A DNA stretch of 64,000 nucleotides, from the NCBI RefSeq assembly GCF_022213955.1, contig NZ_JAKNTW010000046.1, positions 1 through 64,000 on the forward strand, written 5' to 3'. The notes under the pieces were generated by a model. That model saw only the letters and a program-made list of their open reading frames with translations. It made no database searches and was not told the DNA's origin. Below are positions 61,194-64,000 of this stretch, piece after piece (within the stretch, counting starts at the first letter, position 1; each line of letters begins with the position of its first letter). Both the position numbers and the translations under genes were made by a program. This DNA comes from Dolomitihabitans soli. Its GTDB lineage: Bacteria; Actinomycetota; Actinomycetes; Streptosporangiales; Streptosporangiaceae.

Positions 61194-61360
61194 GCCGTCA
61201 CCGCCATCCGCCTGCCGGACGCGGTGCGCTCCGCGAGACCGGACCCGCCCGCGATGGTTGTGGAGCCTTCTGACGCACCGGTCGCGCCGGCGCGGCGCCG
61301 CAGACCACAGGTCTCAGCGGCAGGCTCCGCGCCGAGTTGCTCGTTGTCACAAACACTCAT
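61190..61360 (-). CDS. Small ORF (56 aa) coupled to the MFS gene
   Basis: Begins at an ATG at 61360 (MSVCDNEQLGAEPAAETCGL) and ends in TASGRRMAVTA, with its TGA overlapping the MFS start by 4 bp. The first 20 residues are acidic with two Cys; the rest is Gly/Ala/Ser/Thr-rich with Arg. I recognise no family. It could be a leader, a small regulator or a peptide precursor, or merely a spurious frame. An inverted repeat CTGGCA-N7-TGCCAG lies at 61405-61423, 45 bases upstream. Confidence 0.45.
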   Translation of the reverse strand: MSVCDNEQLGAEPAAETCGLRRRAGATGASEGSTTIAGGSGLAERTASGRRMAVTA

Positions 61361-61404
61361 GACGTAAAGCCTGTCGTTGAACAAGTCCCGGAAACTTTCG
61401 CCTC

Positions 61405-61423
61405 CTGGCACGCCTCTTGCCAG
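61405..61423. promoter_or_regulatory. Inverted repeat upstream of the MFS/P450 locus
   Basis: CTGGCA at 61405-61410 and TGCCAG at 61418-61423 with a 7-base spacer, 45 bases before the ATG of the small ORF. A possible operator or small hairpin. The 666-base gap 61361-62026 holds this, a tandem array and a dispersed repeat, but no gene I can support. Confidence 0.4.
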
Positions 61424-61628
61424 AGGGCGGCAGGCGGAAAGTCTCAAACGGGGGTGGAATCCCGCCTGGCTCGTCCGCCAGGCACTCGCGCCTGCCATCG
61501 CCAAGGCGCCGCAAGATCACCATTCGGCTGTTCGTCGACGCCCGGAGATCCCGTCGGACCACCGAAGAGCGGCCAGGCGCCGGGTTGCCGTGGGACGCTC
61601 CCGGTCACCTGCCGCCTGATCTCCTCCT

Positions 61629-61886
61629 CGATTCGCCGCAGGACGCGGCCGGCGCGCGGAGCGCGGGTGCAACCGAAGGCGCACTCGTTTCGCCGCAGGA
61701 CGCGGCTGGCACGGGCGAAACCGACGACGTACTCGATTCGCCGCAGGACGCGGCTGGCACGGGCGAAACCGACGACGTACTCGATTCGCCGCAGGGCACG
61801 GCTGGCACGGGCGAAACCGAAGGCGCACTCGATTCGCCGCAGAACGCGGCCGGCGCGCGCAGTACGGGCAAAACCGAAGACGCACT
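61629..61886. repeat. Five-unit tandem repeat (57-48-48-48-57 bp)
   Basis: Units begin with CGATTCGCCGCAGGACGCGG-like sequence at 61629, 61686, 61734, 61782 and 61830. The middle three are 48 bp and nearly identical; the outer two are 57 bp and share a 9-bp longer middle. All are multiples of 3, so open frames run through on both strands. The last unit continues into the 129-bp dispersed repeat. Confidence 0.85.
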
Positions 61887-61991
61887 CCGGCGATTCGGCG
61901 TAACGGTGATCAGCCACGCGCGCTGGAGTGCCGTGGGCCCACGGACGCCGGCCACCTGTGGCGGGTGGCGCCGCGTTGGCTTGCCGTACGG
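61863..61991. repeat. 129-bp dispersed repeat, copy C
   Basis: Colinear with 52342-52470 without gaps. It overlaps the end of the tandem array, so its first part is derived from the tandem unit. It ends with GGCTTGCCGTACGG just before the phospho-sugar mutase gene. Confidence 0.8.
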
Positions 61992-62026
61992 CCCCAAGCC
62001 GGTGAAGCCGGCTGATGTGGCGCTGA

Positions 62027-63649
62027 TCAGAGGCCGAGGGTGGTGGAGAGGTCGTCGCTGATGGCGGTGAGGGCCTGGGCGGCCTGGGCGCGGGCCGCCT
62101 GGGGGTCGGTGACGGGGACGACGACCTCCAGGTAGCACTTGAGTTTGGGCTCGGTGCCGCTGGGGCGGATGACGACGCGGGCGTCGTCGGCGAGGTGGTA
62201 GCGGAGGCCGTCGGTGGGGGGCAGGCCGGGGGAGCCGGTGGCGAGGTCGTCGGCGGACTCGACGCGGTGGCCGCCGAGGGTGGCCGGCGGGGTGGCGCGC
62301 AGGCGGGCCATCGCGGCGGTGATCAGGGAGAGGTCGTCGACGCGGACCGAGAGCTGGCTGGTGGCGTGCAGGCCGTACCGTCTGGCCTGGTCGTCGAGGA
62401 GGTCCTGGAGGGTTCTGCCGTCGCGTTTGGCGGCGGCGGCCAGGCCCGCGACGGTGAGGGCGGCGCCGATGCCGTCCTTGTCGTGGACGGGGAGGCCGTC
62501 CGATCCGCCGACGCTGTAGCCGAGCGCCTCCTCGTAGCCGTAGATCAGTCCGGGCCCGGCCTTCATGATCCATTTGAAGCCGGTGAGGGTCTCGGCGTAG
62601 CCCGCTCCGTGCGCGGCGGCGATCTTGGCGAGCAGGGCGGAGGACACGATGGTGGTGGCGACCAGACGTCCGGGGCCCGTGGTGGCGGTGAGGATGTGCT
62701 CGGCCAGCAGGCCGCCCAGCTCGTCGCCGGTGAGCATCCGGAAGCCGCCGGGGACCGGCACGCCGACCGCGCACCGGTCGGCGTCGGGGTCGTTGGCCAG
62801 GACAAGGTCGGCGTCGATCCGCCCGGCCAGCTCCAGCGCCAGATCCATCGCGCCCGGTTCCTCCGGGTTCGGGAAGGGGACCGTGGGGAAGTCGGGATCC
62901 GGGTCGCGCTGGGCCGCCACCATGTACGGCGCGGCGAACCCGGCCCGTTCGAACGCCGTCGTCAGGGTGGCCGCGCCCACCCCGTGCAGCGGCGTGTAGG
63001 CGACCCGCAGCTCGCGGGCGTCCCCGATCGGGAGCCCGGTCACCGCCTCCAGGTAGGCGTCCACGATGTCCTCGCCGAGCGTGGCCCAGGTGTCGCCGAG
63101 GGGTAGCTCGGTGACCTTGGGGGCCGCGTCGATCGCCGCCGAGATGTCGGCGTCGATCGGCGGGACGATCTGGGAGCCGTCGTTCCAGTAGACCTTGTAG
63201 CCGTTGTCCCTGGGCGGGTTGTGGCTCGCCGTCACGGTCACGCCCGCGTCCGCGCCCAGCCGGCGTACGGCGAAGGCCAGGACGGGGGTCGGCAGCGGCC
63301 GGGGGAGCAGCGAGGCCCGCAGACCGGCGCCGGTGAGGACGTCGGCGGTGTCGCGGGCGAAGACGTCGGAGTTGTGCCGGGCGTCGTAGCCGATGACGAC
63401 GTGCCCGCCGGGGCCCAGCACGGCGGCGAGCCCGGCGGCGGCGCGCAGCACGGTGACCCGGTTCATCCGGTTGGGGCCCGCGCCCAGCTCGCCGCGCAGG
63501 CCGGCCGTGCCGAACTCCAGCTTGGCGCCGAACCGGTCGGCCAGCTCGCCGAGGTCGCCCGCGGCGAGGAGCTTGCGCAGCTCGTCACGGGTCTCCGGGT
63601 CCGGGTCCTGGGCCAGCCACTCCTCGGCCTGCCGTACCAGATCGTGCAC
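62027..63649 (-). CDS. Phospho-sugar mutase (phosphomannomutase/phosphopentomutase-like)
   Basis: A 540-residue alpha-D-phosphohexomutase. The order of motifs is FGTAGLRGELGAGPNRMN, the phosphoserine loop VTVTASHNPPRDNGYKVY, the metal-binding DPDADRCAVGV, the sugar-specificity GYEEALGYSVG and the C-terminal phosphate-binding VIRPSGTEPKLKCYLEV. It may act on mannose-, glucose- or pentose-1-phosphate. Beside a nucleoside phosphorylase, conversion of ribose-1-phosphate or deoxyribose-1-phosphate is plausible. ATG at 63649 with GGAGCG upstream. Confidence 0.94.
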   Translation of the reverse strand: MHDLVRQAEEWLAQDPDPETRDELRKLLAAGDLGELADRFGAKLEFGTAGLRGELGAGPNRMNRVTVLRAAAGLAAVLGPGGHVVIGYDARHNSDVFARDTADVLTGAGLRASLLPRPLPTPVLAFAVRRLGADAGVTVTASHNPPRDNGYKVYWNDGSQIVPPIDADISAAIDAAPKVTELPLGDTWATLGEDIVDAYLEAVTGLPIGDARELRVAYTPLHGVGAATLTTAFERAGFAAPYMVAAQRDPDPDFPTVPFPNPEEPGAMDLALELAGRIDADLVLANDPDADRCAVGVPVPGGFRMLTGDELGGLLAEHILTATTGPGRLVATTIVSSALLAKIAAAHGAGYAETLTGFKWIMKAGPGLIYGYEEALGYSVGGSDGLPVHDKDGIGAALTVAGLAAAAKRDGRTLQDLLDDQARRYGLHATSQLSVRVDDLSLITAAMARLRATPPATLGGHRVESADDLATGSPGLPPTDGLRYHLADDARVVIRPSGTEPKLKCYLEVVVPVTDPQAARAQAAQALTAISDDLSTTLGL

Positions 63650-63658
63650 GATCGCTCC

Positions 63659-64000
63659 CTAGAGCTTGTCGACCACGTTCGCGAGGAGGACGCCCATCCG
63701 CGCGGCGGTCGCGCGGCCGACCTCCAGCACCTCCTGGTGGTTGAGCGGCTCGCCGACGAGCCCGGCGCCCGGGTTGGTGACCAGGGACAGGCCGAGAACC
63801 TCGGCGCCGCCCTCGCGGGCCGCGATGGCTTCGAGCACGGTGGACATGCCGACCATGTCGCCCCCGAGGATCCTGCTCATCCGCACCTCGGCCGGCGTCT
63901 CGTAGGTGGGGCCGCGGAAGGCGACGTAGACGCCCTCGGCGAGCGACGGGTCCACTTCGCGGGCGAGGTCGCGCAGGCGCGGGGTGTAGGTGTCGGTCAT
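63659..64000 (-). CDS. Purine nucleoside phosphorylase (C-terminal part)
   Basis: The last 114 codons of the gene, which continues past the right edge. The substrate-binding signature [20 protein letters not shown] followed by [13 protein letters not shown] is diagnostic of trimeric PNPs, which split inosine or guanosine with phosphate. [20 protein letters not shown] is the purine-specificity Asn region. The Met at the window edge is probably internal. It lies upstream of the phospho-sugar mutase, 9 bases away, likely in one operon. Confidence 0.93.
   Translation of the reverse strand: MTDTYTPRLRDLAREVDPSLAEGVYVAFRGPTYETPAEVRMSRILGGDMVGMSTVLEAIAAREGGAEVLGLSLVTNPGAGLVGEPLNHQEVLEVGRATAARMGVLLANVVDKL

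Noticed and set aside
61629-61886. Possible CRISPR array
   Set aside because: The units are directly adjacent with no unique spacers, too long, and no cas genes are present.
61444-61917. Open frames with repeats (VLRRIEYVVGFARAS-type) through the tandem array on both strands
   Set aside because: The frames are open only because the repeat units are multiples of three. The peptides are Arg-rich, lack ribosome sites and resemble nothing.

Overview
The window is high-GC actinomycete chromosome. Gene content and order (sucD, a DUF6350 protein, purN-purH, folD, a DUF3017 protein, mdh, an SCO4848-type membrane protein beside a D-Ala-D-Ala carboxypeptidase, and a BMP nucleoside ABC operon with cdd, deoA and add, then a phospho-sugar mutase and purine nucleoside phosphorylase) match the conserved core of filamentous Actinobacteria. 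The overall flavour suggests Streptosporangiales (a Streptosporangium- or Nonomuraea-like organism). That placement is an inference. No rRNA, tRNA or CRISPR array was found.

Core left part, about 0-16.5 kb: the end of sucD, the last two steps of IMP synthesis (purN, purH), folate interconversion (folD) and three TCA-cycle genes (citrate synthase, icd, mdh). Two signalling genes are interleaved with them. One is an FHA-HTH protein divergent from citrate synthase. The other is a membrane Ser/Thr kinase fused to an amino-acid-type solute-binding domain, between icd and mdh. A LacI-controlled sugar-oxidoreductase locus sits at 5-8.6 kb.

From 16.6 to 23 kb is a type VII (ESX-like) cassette: a YbaB-like protein, a small helical protein, a 1304-residue polymorphic toxin ending in an ADP-ribosyltransferase-like domain, and a candidate immunity gene. 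From 23 to 34 kb are galE, a CorC-type membrane protein, trpS, a YihY-type protein, a penicillin-binding carboxypeptidase, an ATP-grasp peptide-ligase-like protein, an M20 amidohydrolase and a secreted Xaa-Pro peptidase.

From 34 to 46 kb is a nucleoside uptake and salvage operon (BMP lipoprotein, ATPase, two permeases, cdd, deoA), then a MarR/MFS divergent pair, an AMIN-type lipoprotein, a cupin, add and a PH-domain protein. The salvage theme resumes at 62-64 kb with a phosphomannomutase-like enzyme and purine nucleoside phosphorylase.

Between them, about 46.4-62 kb, lies an accessory block. It holds a PLP lyase, a flavin monooxygenase-like protein, a DUF234-type ATPase with upstream palindromes, an Otr(A)/Tet(M)-type ribosome-protection GTPase, an IS200/IS605 relic, a second ESX cassette that ends at that relic, a spore-associated-protein-A-like secreted protein, a TetR/MFS efflux pair with a large palindromic operator, and a P450-ferredoxin-reductase-MFS cassette that begins with a tiny coupled ORF. 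Several tandem and dispersed repeats lie in the gaps of this block and beside purH and deoA.
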